64,000 bases of DNA from Paenibacillus sp. FJAT-29882 (GTDB lineage: Bacteria; Bacillota; Bacilli; Bacillales; DSM-1321). Both the position numbers and the translations under genes were made by a program. Every line of letters begins with the position of its first letter. Positions within the stretch are counted from its first letter, which is position 1. Below are positions 55,801 to 64,000 of the stretch, one piece after another. The stretch spans positions 2,304,981 through 2,368,980 of the forward strand of contig NZ_LMVB01000001.1 of NCBI RefSeq assembly GCF_001510645.1, written 5' to 3'. Under the pieces are notes generated by a model. The model was not told the DNA's origin. It searched no databases and saw only the letters and a list, made by a program, of their open reading frames with translations.

Positions 55801-56464
55801 TTTGCTTCAATATCGTGAATATGATATTTTCATTCACTAATTGATCTTTGACTCCTCCAGCTAAGTTAAGTGAAGCCTCCAACACGTTAGTATCCCCAAT
55901 TGCCGTGATCACAAAAGGTGCAGGATACTGCTGTCCGTCCACAGTAATTACAGGACCATTGCAAACAATATACGAATTATGATTCAGCCTCTGTCCGTTA
56001 ACAGCCACCGCAGCTGCACCTGATATGTACAATTCATTAATGACCTTAAAAACATGCTGTTCATGAACTAGGTAATCATTTATATTATCATCTACTTTTC
56101 CAGTCATACCGTCTGCAAGCGTCACGGTAAGTCCTGGTCCTTTCACTTTAATCTTCCCTAGAAACATCCGATATTTCTTAGCTTCTTTTGCAAGTTTAAA
56201 CGAGGATTCCTTTTCTTTTGAAAGGTCTTTTTCAATATCTGTTACTTGTGCCTGCTTTTTCCGTAATTCCTGACTGAGTTTCCTGTTCACTTTTTCTTGT
56301 TCGATTAGCTGTTCTCTAAGCTCATATTCTCGATCCCACGTTTGATTTACTAGGTTTGCTTCCCTCTGTTTTTGCTTTGTTAGATTATAGGAAAAAGCAA
56401 CCATAAACCCAAGGACAAGACTCACAATGGAAAGGATGACTTTTCTACCTTTAATGATTTTCAT
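55766..56464 (-). CDS. ylxW: DUF881 family protein YlxW
   Basis: A DUF881 protein of 232 residues from the chosen start: one membrane helix (about 9-26), a coiled coil (about 35-90) and the domain with VKGPGLTVTLADG, VINELYISGAAAVAVNGQRL and APFVITAIGDTNVLEASL. ATG 56464 has GGGGAG seven bases upstream; an ATG five codons earlier with GGAAGAG is also possible. It overlaps the divIB end by about 14 bases. Function unknown. Confidence 0.88.
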   Translation of the reverse strand: MKIIKGRKVILSIVSLVLGFMVAFSYNLTKQKQREANLVNQTWDREYELREQLIEQEKVNRKLSQELRKKQAQVTDIEKDLSKEKESSFKLAKEAKKYRMFLGKIKVKGPGLTVTLADGMTGKVDDNINDYLVHEQHVFKVINELYISGAAAVAVNGQRLNHNSYIVCNGPVITVDGQQYPAPFVITAIGDTNVLEASLNLAGGVKDQLVNENIIFTILKQNEVEMEPVFSS

Positions 56465-57251
56465 CTTGTTTCTCCCCATCAATCTCTTCCGTTAGATTAG
56501 GGGTATCATAAGCTTTAAAGAAAGAGCCCACTTCAAGATTAATGACCCCTTTTATATTTGGATCTAATTGAGCAACAATCGAAGGGTAATGTATCATTTT
56601 CTTAGATAAAGTTCTGCTAGTCGCACTCACTTCAAACCCATCATTCATAAACAACGTTATATGATAGGCGTCCGTTTTGGTAGGTTCCTTACGAATTTCA
56701 GAAATTGAGTTTCGAATTTCTTCAGGCAATTCTTTCAATTCATCCAATAATAGGTTTAATGCATCACCTTCAGTAAAATCAATCAGCACAGGCGCGAAAA
56801 CTGGAATTTCTCCGCGTTCAAGCTTGGTCAGGATCTTGCCGTTTTCCATGATTGGATAAAATCGACTGTTTTTTGAAAGATAAGCGATTCTTTCAAATTC
56901 GGTTATCGTGAGCAACACTGAATTTGGAAATTGTGTTGAAACGCTAACAGACTCAATTTCCTCTTGACTTTCTTTCATTTTTTTTATCATTTCACTTTTG
57001 TTAACTTTCCAAATGTTAGTATCAATTGTTAAGCCACTTAACGTAATAATTTGATCTGATGATAAATATTGATTCCCCCTTACCTTAATTTCTTTAATAT
57101 AGCTAAGTGGAGAAAGAAAATACAAAACACTAGCAATTAGAATAAAAAAGAATGATAGCAATAGAATCAACCTTCTATTCGCTTTTCTTTTTCTAAGCTT
57201 CTTTAATTTTGGGATACGATCTTCAATGGAAACAATTTTTCCTTTTTCCAT
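56451..57251 (-). CDS. divIB: Cell division protein DivIB (FtsQ)
   Basis: Bitopic division protein that works with DivIC and FtsL at the septum. The 266-residue product has a basic cytosolic part (VSIEDRIPKLKKLRKRKANRR), one membrane helix (about 28-48), then a POTRA domain (about 50-120: IKEIKVRGNQYLSSDQIITL) and the beta domain. ATG 57251 follows GAGGTG at the right distance; a GTG three codons upstream is less likely. Confidence 0.93.
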   Translation of the reverse strand: MEKGKIVSIEDRIPKLKKLRKRKANRRLILLLSFFFILIASVLYFLSPLSYIKEIKVRGNQYLSSDQIITLSGLTIDTNIWKVNKSEMIKKMKESQEEIESVSVSTQFPNSVLLTITEFERIAYLSKNSRFYPIMENGKILTKLERGEIPVFAPVLIDFTEGDALNLLLDELKELPEEIRNSISEIRKEPTKTDAYHITLFMNDGFEVSATSRTLSKKMIHYPSIVAQLDPNIKGVINLEVGSFFKAYDTPNLTEEIDGEKQDENH

Positions 57252-57400
57252 CTCCCTCACCTCTTCCTGAAAACAAATGGACTATGCTGTAATCCGCCTG
57301 CTGCCAATTGGCAGGAATAAGATCTCATAATAATACGAATGAGATTATTTCAGGATATTTTTATAGCACACGATTAAGCATGATTCGTATACTACAGAAG

Positions 57401-58309
57401 TTATTTTCGACCAATAATTTCGACTTCTGTTTCAAGTTTAACCCCAAATTTTCCGTATACAGTATCTTTTACATGCTGGATTAAAGCTAACACATCCTTT
57501 GCACTACCTTCACCTGTATTGACAATAAAATTCCCATGCATTTCAGAAATTTTTGCTCCACCAATTGCATGCCCTTTTAATCCAGCGTCCTGAACAAGCT
57601 GGCCAGCATAATGTGGCAGCGGATTACGGAAGATGCTTCCTGCACAAGGCAAATCATATGGCTGCGTTTCTTTTCTATAATTTTTATTGTTCTGCATTGC
57701 AGCAACAATTTCCTCCCGGTTGCCTGACTTTAATTGAAAAACAGCCGATAAAACAATGCCCGGTCGTTTTTTTTGAAGGATCGAGGTTCGATAGGAGAAT
57801 TCCATTTCTGCTGCTGATAACCATTGTAGTGTTCCATCAGCAAACAGAATATATGCTTTTTTTAATACTTTAGAAATATCTGAACCATGGGCACCAGCAT
57901 TCATATATACAGCGCCACCAACTGAACCAGGTATTCCACTCGCGAATTCTAAACCTGAAAGTCCTTTCCTGCTAAATTGTACAGAAAGACTTACAAGTGA
58001 GAAACCTGCCCCTGCTGTGATATCAGTACCTTCTATTTCTAATGAGTCTAATCCCTTACCTAATTTAATAACAGCACCTTTTATACCTTGATCTGAGACG
58101 AGCAGATTTGATCCACGGCCTATTGCTCGCCACTCGATGTTATGTTCCTTTATGATCTCCATCGCTTTTTCTAAATTTTCAAGGGACGATGGCTCAATGA
58201 AAATCTCTGCCGGACCGCCAACTTTCATTGTTGTATGGTTTGCAAGTGGTTCGTTTTCACGCACCTTACCTACTTCCATCTGGTTTAATTTCTCTATTAC
58301 TTCTTTCAT
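57401..58309 (-). CDS. murB: UDP-N-acetylenolpyruvoylglucosamine reductase
   Basis: Reduces the enolpyruvyl group to make UDP-MurNAc. The 302-residue FAD enzyme has [14 protein letters not shown] (about 24-37), the FAD loop [10 protein letters not shown] (about 63-72), [17 protein letters not shown] and the catalytic serine in [13 protein letters not shown] 58309 is spaced well from AGGAGG; an ATG one codon earlier is also possible. Unlike in B. subtilis, no murG precedes it; a promoter of its own lies about 160 bp upstream. Confidence 0.95.
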   Translation of the reverse strand: MKEVIEKLNQMEVGKVRENEPLANHTTMKVGGPAEIFIEPSSLENLEKAMEIIKEHNIEWRAIGRGSNLLVSDQGIKGAVIKLGKGLDSLEIEGTDITAGAGFSLVSLSVQFSRKGLSGLEFASGIPGSVGGAVYMNAGAHGSDISKVLKKAYILFADGTLQWLSAAEMEFSYRTSILQKKRPGIVLSAVFQLKSGNREEIVAAMQNNKNYRKETQPYDLPCAGSIFRNPLPHYAGQLVQDAGLKGHAIGGAKISEMHGNFIVNTGEGSAKDVLALIQHVKDTVYGKFGVKLETEVEIIGRK

Positions 58310-58392
58310 CATAATCCTCCTTCATTTCAAGTTCTTCCATTGTATGCTATAAAAGTTTGAACGGTTCGATTTGAATAATCCGATCGCCTCTC

Positions 58393-58447
58393 TATAAAGT
58401 GAAACTTCAATCAGTGAGGGTTTTACTGCCCGTTAATACGGAATAAA
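58393..58447. repeat. Dispersed repeat family B, short form
   Basis: AAAGTGAAACTTCAATCAGT followed at once by TTTTACTGCCCGTTAAT and ACGGAATAAATT. The hairpin middle found in other copies is missing. It lies in the murB leader. Confidence 0.75.
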
Positions 58448-58466
58448 TTCTGATGAGACATCGCAT

Positions 58467-58495
58467 ATTATATGTATAGAAACGGTGAATATCAA
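58467..58495 (-). promoter_or_regulatory. Candidate sigma-A promoter of murB
   Basis: TTGATA (58495-58490), a 17-bp spacer and TATAAT (58472-58467). It is the best minus-strand match between spoVE and murB and would start transcription about 150 bp before murB. Confidence 0.65.
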
Positions 58496-58914
58496 TGATC
58501 TTTTTTCACTAAATTTCCTAGTAATTTTTTTCTAAGATATAGAAAACAAAGCACTGTCAGCTTTTACCCTCTTATACTATAGTCTAAACACCCTTTCATT
58601 ACCACAATAAACACTGGTTTTTAATCCAGAAACAACTTGGTAATATTTGAATTAAATAAGGAATATTCAAACGCTTTTCAAAAATAATCCTAAAGACCCA
58701 TGACACAATTTTGAATGTATAAAAGTTTGTACTTAGTATACAGATTAAACAGGCTTATGTACGCTCGAAAAAGAAATTAGTACTATTTTTTCAGAGGGTA
58801 GGAAATTTTTGACCTTATGGTGTTGCAGATACATGATCGGGTGATGCATAACTATTTCTCGATAGTTCTTATTCCTATCTAGTACAGAACACATACTACG
58901 CCCTTATGATTCAA

Positions 58915-58966
58915 AATAGGAATTGCCCATAGAAAGAGATTCCTCATTCTTCAGGCAATTCCTATT
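58915..58966 (-). terminator. Rho-independent terminator of spoVE
   Basis: AATAGGAATTGCC and GGCAATTCCTATT form a perfect 13-bp stem with a 26-base loop, followed by TTTTG on the minus strand. It lies 75 bp past the spoVE stop and separates spoVE from murB. Confidence 0.8.
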
Positions 58967-59040
58967 CACCTTGACATATAGTTAGATATGACAGTGCTAC
59001 CGTCCATTCAAATCATCAATAGGAGGCAATGCTTAGATTT

Positions 59041-60150
59041 TTAATACCTTGAATATCTACTTATGTTTAATAACACTCCTATTGCTATTAGCATCAAGGT
59101 TAAAGATGATCCGCCATAACTTAGTAACGGAAGTGTTATTCCAGTTACAGGCATTAGCCCTGTCACGACTCCGATATTAATCATCACCTGAATTGCTACC
59201 ATTGCAATGATTCCGACTGCAACAAGACTCCCATATAGATCTGGAGCTCCTAACGCAATCCGGACCCCTCTCCACAAAAGCAACGCAAATAATAAAATCA
59301 CCAATGTCCCACCTATAAACCCAAGTTCTTCTGAAATTATGGCAAAAATAAAATCCGTTTGCGGTTCAGGCAAGTAGAAAAACTTTTGTCGGCTTTGTCC
59401 AAGTCCAAGTCCAAACAATCCGCCAGGACCGATTGCATAAAAGGACTGAATCATTTGAAAGCCACTATTTTGCGGGTCTGCCCAAGGATCTAGAAAAGAG
59501 GTAATTCGCTTTATTCGATAAGGTGCCGAAGCAATGAGACCCACAAAGCCCGCTACTCCAAGTAAACCGAGCCAAGCAAAATGTATCACTCTTGCCCCTG
59601 AAATAAAAATCATAACAACACAAGTTCCTACCATGACTGTACCTGTCCCAAGATCAGGCTGTAACATGATTAGGCCAAACGCTAAAAACACAAGTCCCAA
59701 CGAAGGCATTAATCCCTTCTTGAAGGAGGTAATGAACTTTTGCCGTTCTGATAAAAATTTCGCTAAAAATGCAATCATGGCTAATTTCATAAACTCTGAT
59801 GGCTGAATCGAAAATGCACCAACACCAATCCAGCTTCGTGAACCGTTTCGCTCTACACCTATACCAGGGACTAAAACAGCGAGCAGCAAAACAAAACAAA
59901 CGATAACAATGAGCTTTGCCCATGTTCTCCATGTCCAATAATCAACATTCATGATGAGGAACATGCAGACGACCCCAACTCCAGCAAATAGAAGCTGTCG
60001 TTTTGCAAAGTAGAACGAGTCTCCCTCAAACTTGTAAGCAGCCCATATCGCACTAGCACTATACACCATGATTAACCCAATCGCCAGCAGACTTAAAGTA
60101 ACAATAATTAAAATAAAATCCGGATTTGATTTTTTCAACGGCACTGTCAT
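59041..60150 (-). CDS. spoVE: Spore cortex SEDS glycosyltransferase SpoVE
   Basis: A SEDS-family (FtsW/RodA/SpoVE) peptidoglycan polymerase needed for spore cortex, working with SpoVD. The 369-residue product has about ten membrane helices; the family motifs NGSRSWIGVGAFSIQPSEF (about 100-118), PEPQTDFIFAI and the final LPLLSYGGSSL are clear. It is much closer to B. subtilis SpoVE than to FtsW, including the start NVDYWTWRTWAKL region. It is followed by a terminator rather than murG. Confidence 0.93.
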   Translation of the reverse strand: MTVPLKKSNPDFILIIVTLSLLAIGLIMVYSASAIWAAYKFEGDSFYFAKRQLLFAGVGVVCMFLIMNVDYWTWRTWAKLIVIVCFVLLLAVLVPGIGVERNGSRSWIGVGAFSIQPSEFMKLAMIAFLAKFLSERQKFITSFKKGLMPSLGLVFLAFGLIMLQPDLGTGTVMVGTCVVMIFISGARVIHFAWLGLLGVAGFVGLIASAPYRIKRITSFLDPWADPQNSGFQMIQSFYAIGPGGLFGLGLGQSRQKFFYLPEPQTDFIFAIISEELGFIGGTLVILLFALLLWRGVRIALGAPDLYGSLVAVGIIAMVAIQVMINIGVVTGLMPVTGITLPLLSYGGSSLTLMLIAIGVLLNISRYSRY

Positions 60151-60484
60151 ACACCTCTAGTACGTATTAGAGCCTGTACGAGCCTTCTATTCTTATCACG
60201 CTAATTTAAGCATAATAAGTCAAAAAAAGTGATAAGTACGTTCCCCCCTTATTATCGGACTGTAATCGTACCGAAGCTTAAGTGGAGGTTTAGTTCAATC
60301 AATCGGGTTCATAGCGTTAATCAAGATTCGCGATACTAGAATGAGATTAACCATCCGTTGAGTATAAACTATACTCCAAATAATAGGAGTTTTACTCTAT
60401 CACTTTTTTTAAAAGATGTCATTCAAACAAGAGAAGCAGAAATCATTCTCCATTATGCAAGCTCAGTGTTCTGATAAGAAGCTC
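60151..60484. other. spoVE-murD intergenic region
   Basis: 334 bp, wider than usual for these adjacent genes. It should contain a spoVE promoter; TTGACT near 60231 and CGTACAGG are weak candidates only. A small ACTCC...GGAGT hairpin lies near 60375-60395. No gene is seen. Confidence 0.5.
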
Positions 60485-61837
60485 TTATTTCAGTTTATGC
60501 ACTGCCTCCATAAACATGTCTCCTCTTATTTCGAAACTTTTATACTGATCCCAGCTTGCACATGCAGGTGAAAGTAGGATACAATCCCCTTCTTTTGAAA
60601 CTTCATACGCTGCTGGTACGGCTTTCTCTACATTATCGACATGTTTTACAATAGATATTCCTACATCACGTGCAACTCGTTCAATTTTCTCTGCCGTTTC
60701 ACCAAATGTAATAACAGCTTTTACATGCTTTAAATATGGTTTTAGTTCATCAAATTCATTGCCTCGATCAAGTCCTCCAGCAAGCAAGATAACCGGAACA
60801 TCAAATGATGATAGTGCCATTTGAGCCGCTAAAATATTCGTTGCTTTAGAGTCATTATAAAACATTCTTCCCTCAATCGTTGCTACATATTGAGTTCTAT
60901 GTGTAACTCCTTGGAAGGTTTGAAGAACATGCTGGATTGCTTCGTTCTTGACATTTTTAAGTTTTGCAGCTGCTACAGCCGCGAGTATATTTTCTAAATT
61001 ATGCTTTCCAGGTAGACGAATATCTGAAACATTAACAATACGCTCACCGCGGAAATATACGGCATTACCTTCAATATACACTCCATTTTCATGCTTGTTA
61101 GTTATTGAAAATGGAACAAGCTCTGCCAAAGAATTCTTTGCCATATTCATCGTTTCTTCTTGATTCGCATTATAGATAAAATAATCACTGCCGATTTGAT
61201 TTTTCATAACCGCCGTTTTCGCTTCAATGTACTCCTGTTTTGAATCATGGTAATCAAGGTGAGCATCATAAATATTGGTTACAACTGCGATTTCTGGCTT
61301 AAATCTATCAATCCCCATCAATTGGAATGATGATAATTCAATCACAATCGTTTCATCAGCTGTTGCATTTTCTGCCACACCTGAAGCAACCGTACCGATA
61401 TTCCCAGCGATCAACGGCAACTTTCCACCCTCTTTGAGCATTTCAAAGATAAGCGTCGTAGTTGTTGTTTTTCCATTCGTTCCCGTTATCGCAACAAATG
61501 GCGCTTCACTTACATGATAGGCCAATTCAACTTCCGTGATGACTGGAATGTCTCTTTCAATTGCGCCCTTAACAAGCGGATTTCGATAAGGGATCCCTGG
61601 ATTTTTCACAATGAGTTCAAAGCCCTCATCAAGTAATTCAATCGGATGACTTCCACAAACCACTTTAATCCCTTGTTCCAGTAAGCCTTGTGCTTCTGGA
61701 TTCTCTGATAATGGCTTCATATCATTGACTGTAACAAAAGCACCTAATTTATGTAAAAGGGATGCTGCGGTTACTCCACTTTTCGCTAATCCCAACACTA
61801 ATATTTTTTTCCTTAAATAACTTGTAGTCTCTTTCAC
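60485..61837 (-). CDS. murD: UDP-N-acetylmuramoylalanine-D-glutamate ligase
   Basis: Adds D-glutamate to UDP-MurNAc-L-Ala. The 450-residue Mur ligase has the N-terminal VLGLAKSGVTAA fold, the ATP loop AITGTNGKTTTTTL (about 115-128), the NIYDAHLDYH motif and the C-terminal FNDSKATN-like segment (YNDSKATN). It starts at GTG 61837, directly against the mraY stop codon, with AGAGGTGTGG upstream. Confidence 0.97.
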   Translation of the reverse strand: MKETTSYLRKKILVLGLAKSGVTAASLLHKLGAFVTVNDMKPLSENPEAQGLLEQGIKVVCGSHPIELLDEGFELIVKNPGIPYRNPLVKGAIERDIPVITEVELAYHVSEAPFVAITGTNGKTTTTTLIFEMLKEGGKLPLIAGNIGTVASGVAENATADETIVIELSSFQLMGIDRFKPEIAVVTNIYDAHLDYHDSKQEYIEAKTAVMKNQIGSDYFIYNANQEETMNMAKNSLAELVPFSITNKHENGVYIEGNAVYFRGERIVNVSDIRLPGKHNLENILAAVAAAKLKNVKNEAIQHVLQTFQGVTHRTQYVATIEGRMFYNDSKATNILAAQMALSSFDVPVILLAGGLDRGNEFDELKPYLKHVKAVITFGETAEKIERVARDVGISIVKHVDNVEKAVPAAYEVSKEGDCILLSPACASWDQYKSFEIRGDMFMEAVHKLK

Positions 61838-62815
61838 TTATAACCACACCTCTAAATAGATTCCTAAAATAGCAAATAATAAGCCGACCGACCAAAATGT
61901 AACGACAACTCTCCACTCGGACCAGCCAACCAATTCATAATGGTGATGCAAAGGACTCATTTTAAAAATCCGTTTTCCTGTCGTTTTAAAGGAGGCAACC
62001 TGTAAAATAACAGATAGTGTTTCAATGACAAATACCCCGCCGACAATAACCAATAGTAGCTCTAGATTTGTTAACAGTGCGATGGCAGCAACAGCGCCAC
62101 CTAATGCCAAAGATCCGGTATCTCCCATAAACACTTTTGCAGGATGGGCATTGAATACAAGGAATCCAAGGACGGCCCCTACTACGGATACAGAAAAAAT
62201 CGCGACATCGTATTGTGATTGGTACCAGGCTAACACAGCAAATGCACCAAAAGCAATCGCAGACGTTCCTGAAACAAGTCCGTCCAAGCCATCTGTTAAA
62301 TTAACAGCATTTGAAAAACCAACCAACCAGAAAATCACAATGATGATATAAAACCAACCTACATTTAACGCCAAGTCGGTTCCTGGAATAGCAATTTCAG
62401 GTACGAAAGCATCTGTCTTGCGATAGATTAGATAAAAAATGACGGATATGATAATTTGTCCAACTAGCTTTTGACGTGATGTCAAGCCCAGATTACGTTT
62501 CATTACCACTTTTATAAAATCGTCAAGGAAACCTAAAAGGCCAAAACCAATCATAACTAACAACAATAAATAAATTTCTATAGATGGTTCAGAAAATTTA
62601 AATACCATTGTCAATGTTGTAATCGCAACAGCAAGTAAAATGACCAAGCCGCCCATTGTCGGTGTCCCAGATTTTTTCTGATGAGATTTAGGTCCTTCTT
62701 CCCGAATGCTTTGTCCAAATTTGAGCCTACGTAAGAAAGGGATAAAAATTGGTGATAGAAGAACTGTAATTAAAAACCCTGTCAATATTGTATAAAAAAT
62801 TACTTGTTCTAACAT
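61838..62815 (-). CDS. mraY: Phospho-N-acetylmuramoyl-pentapeptide transferase
   Basis: Makes lipid I on the inner face of the membrane. The 325-residue product has about ten membrane helices, [17 protein letters not shown] (about 44-60), the aspartate-rich FLDDFIKV (about 95-102), [15 protein letters not shown] and the [10 protein letters not shown] motif near the end. It abuts murD. The ATG is preceded by GGAATAGA, a moderate site. Confidence 0.97.
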   Translation of the reverse strand: MLEQVIFYTILTGFLITVLLSPIFIPFLRRLKFGQSIREEGPKSHQKKSGTPTMGGLVILLAVAITTLTMVFKFSEPSIEIYLLLLVMIGFGLLGFLDDFIKVVMKRNLGLTSRQKLVGQIIISVIFYLIYRKTDAFVPEIAIPGTDLALNVGWFYIIIVIFWLVGFSNAVNLTDGLDGLVSGTSAIAFGAFAVLAWYQSQYDVAIFSVSVVGAVLGFLVFNAHPAKVFMGDTGSLALGGAVAAIALLTNLELLLVIVGGVFVIETLSVILQVASFKTTGKRIFKMSPLHHHYELVGWSEWRVVVTFWSVGLLFAILGIYLEVWL

Positions 62816-63179
62816 GAATCTATTCCCTCATTCCTAATGCAGTATTACAATTTATAAATTCCACTGCCGTTATTTCATCCATTTCATAATATGTTTCAGA
62901 TGTTTTATTCAGAATACTTATATTACTTTTCATAATAATCATTTTTCAAAATTCCATCTCTTTCTGTTTTTTATAGTACGTATAATAGAGTGAAACTCAA
63001 TCAGTGTGGGGGGCTTCACCCCCCACCTATGCCTCTTCGATTCCTCTCATCCTTGATATTGCTTGGCTTATGAGTAGAAGTTTTCGCTAGACATCAAAAT
63101 TGGTTGAAATAACATATAGTTATCTAGGTTAAAGGAGATAAATCCCACTCTTTTTCAAGTATACGCAAACTAGCCCTAA
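62816..63179. other. mraY-murE intergenic region
   Basis: 364 bp between genes that are usually close. It holds a family B repeat (62988-63092). The rest is AT-rich and no gene is seen. Confidence 0.6.
62988..63092. repeat. Dispersed repeat family B (variant)
   Basis: AGAGTGAAACTCAATCAGTG, then a GGGGGGCTTCACCCCCC hairpin and a tail related to the other copies (CCTCTTCGATTCCTCTC). It has diverged from the 48-kb copy. Confidence 0.6.
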
Positions 63180-64000
63180 TTACTTCCTATTTCGTAAAAT
63201 CGATTCCTTCGCGACCAATCTATCATCGAAGTCAAGCACTTGATCACCTATAATTTGATAAGTTTCATGTCCTTTTCCAGCGATTAATATAACATCTCCA
63301 CTTGTTGCAACAGAGATTGCATAATCTATCGCTTCTTTACGGTCTTGGATAACCTGATAATTCTTCTCATGAACTCCCTTTTCCATATCTCGCAAAATTT
63401 GTGTTGGATTCTCACTTCTAGGATTATCGGAAGTGAAAATAGGGTCTGTCGCCCACTCTGATGCAATTTTCGCCATGATTGGCCGTTTTGTTTTATCACG
63501 ATCCCCACCACAACCCACGACAACAAATATTTTCTTATGTGCAAATTCACGCACTGTTTTCAAGACATTTTCAAGACTGTCTGGCGTATGGGCATAATCG
63601 ACAATTACCGCAAAATCCTGACCTCCCTGGACAAGCTCAAAGCGGCCAGCCACTCCTTGAACAGATTCAAGTGACCGTATAATTGAATCAAGTTTTACTC
63701 CAGCACATAAAGAAGCCCCTATGGCAGCAAGAACATTATAGACGCTAAATTTACCAATTAGCTTTAGGTTCACGGATTGCTCTCTTCCAGCTGTTACTAG
63801 TGTAAATTGAGTTCCACTAGAATGGATTGAAATATTCTTAGCCATAATATCTGCTTCTTGATCAATTCCATATGTAAGAATATGTGCAGCCGTTGCCTTG
63901 ATGAAATCTTCTGTCGCCTCATCATCTGCATTCAACACCGCGTATTTTGGTCGATTATCTAGGTAAGCATTGCCAAGCTGTGAGAAAAACAAGGATTTTG
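63180..64000 (-). CDS. murE: UDP-MurNAc-tripeptide synthetase MurE, C-terminal part (runs off the window)
   Basis: Adds meso-diaminopimelate to the wall precursor. The frame is open to the window edge; the visible 272 residues cover the end of the central domain ([10 protein letters not shown]) and the C-terminal domain. [11 protein letters not shown] carries the DNPR motif that selects meso-diaminopimelate, as expected for Bacillus. [13 protein letters not shown] is also typical. The N-terminal half is missing only because of the window edge. Confidence 0.96.
   Translation of the reverse strand, partial: KSLFFSQLGNAYLDNRPKYAVLNADDEATEDFIKATAAHILTYGIDQEADIMAKNISIHSSGTQFTLVTAGREQSVNLKLIGKFSVYNVLAAIGASLCAGVKLDSIIRSLESVQGVAGRFELVQGGQDFAVIVDYAHTPDSLENVLKTVREFAHKKIFVVVGCGGDRDKTKRPIMAKIASEWATDPIFTSDNPRSENPTQILRDMEKGVHEKNYQVIQDRKEAIDYAISVATSGDVILIAGKGHETYQIIGDQVLDFDDRLVAKESILRNRK

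Larger units (their letters stand above)
58313..59040. other. murB-spoVE intergenic region, where murG would be expected
   Basis: 728 bp. It contains a short family B repeat (58393-58447), a good minus-strand promoter (58467-58495) and a terminator (58915-58966). I looked on the minus strand for MurG motifs and found no trace. The stretch 58500-58914 is AT-rich with no recognisable gene. Confidence 0.7.

Noticed and set aside
59041-60150. FtsW instead of SpoVE
   Set aside because: The sequence follows B. subtilis SpoVE closely, including length and the NVDYWTWRTW segment, and the locus is the spoVE position.

Overview
This window is chromosomal DNA from an endospore-forming Bacillaceae bacterium (Bacillus sensu lato). 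The evidence is direct: spoVM, spoIIGA, sigE, sigG and spoVE are all present, the proteins closely resemble Bacillus subtilis ones as I remember them, DNA is AT-rich, ribosome binding sites are strong GGAGG types, and gene order follows the B. subtilis segment from recG back to murE. The genus cannot be fixed from the sequence alone. Almost every gene is on the minus strand; only rpmB and rqcH (plus one possible decayed reading frame) are on the plus strand. I see no rRNA, tRNA, prophage, CRISPR array, full insertion sequence or accessory island.

Layout, left to right (on the minus strand this runs from downstream to upstream). 1-7.8 kb: recG (partial), sdaAA, sdaAB, fakA, yloU, the divergent rpmB, spoVM, thiN and rpe. 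7.8-19 kb: a tightly packed information and signalling operon, with coaBC, priA, def, fmt, rsmB, rlmN, prpC, prkC, rsgA and rpe in transcription order; many stops and starts overlap. 19.6-24.8 kb: rpoZ, gmk, remA, yicC and a P-type calcium ATPase. 25.2-26.9 kb: rqcH on the plus strand. 26.9-38.8 kb: the complete pyrimidine operon pyrR-pyrP-pyrB-pyrC-carA-carB-pyrK-pyrD-pyrF-pyrE, with a sigma-A promoter and three PyrR-type attenuators. 38.8-43.8 kb: rluD, lspA and ileS, the last behind an isoleucine T-box. 43.8-47.9 kb: the divIVA-ylmHG-sepF-ylmE-pgeF group and ylmC. 48.3-51.3 kb: the spoIIG locus (spoIIGA, sigE) and sigG, with a recognisable Spo0A-type promoter with a 22-bp spacer. 51.8-64 kb: the division and cell-wall (dcw) cluster ftsZ, ftsA, sbp, ylxX, ylxW, divIB, murB, spoVE, murD, mraY, murE (partial).

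The coding content is housekeeping, and I found no convincing new multi-gene system. The interesting material lies between genes. Seven copies of a 78-170 bp element with terminal inverted repeats, mostly flanked by TA, look like a miniature transposable element. A second repeat family begins with AAAGTGAAACTTC. Several long hairpins carry GTCTGACC-like arms and act as likely terminators or leader structures. murG is missing from its usual place between spoVE and murB; the gap holds a terminator for spoVE and a good new promoter for murB. The spoIIG and ileS leaders are unusually long and share a short motif. A plus-strand reading frame at 3076-3294 looks like a gene remnant. All start codons that differ from the longest open frame are explained in the entries.
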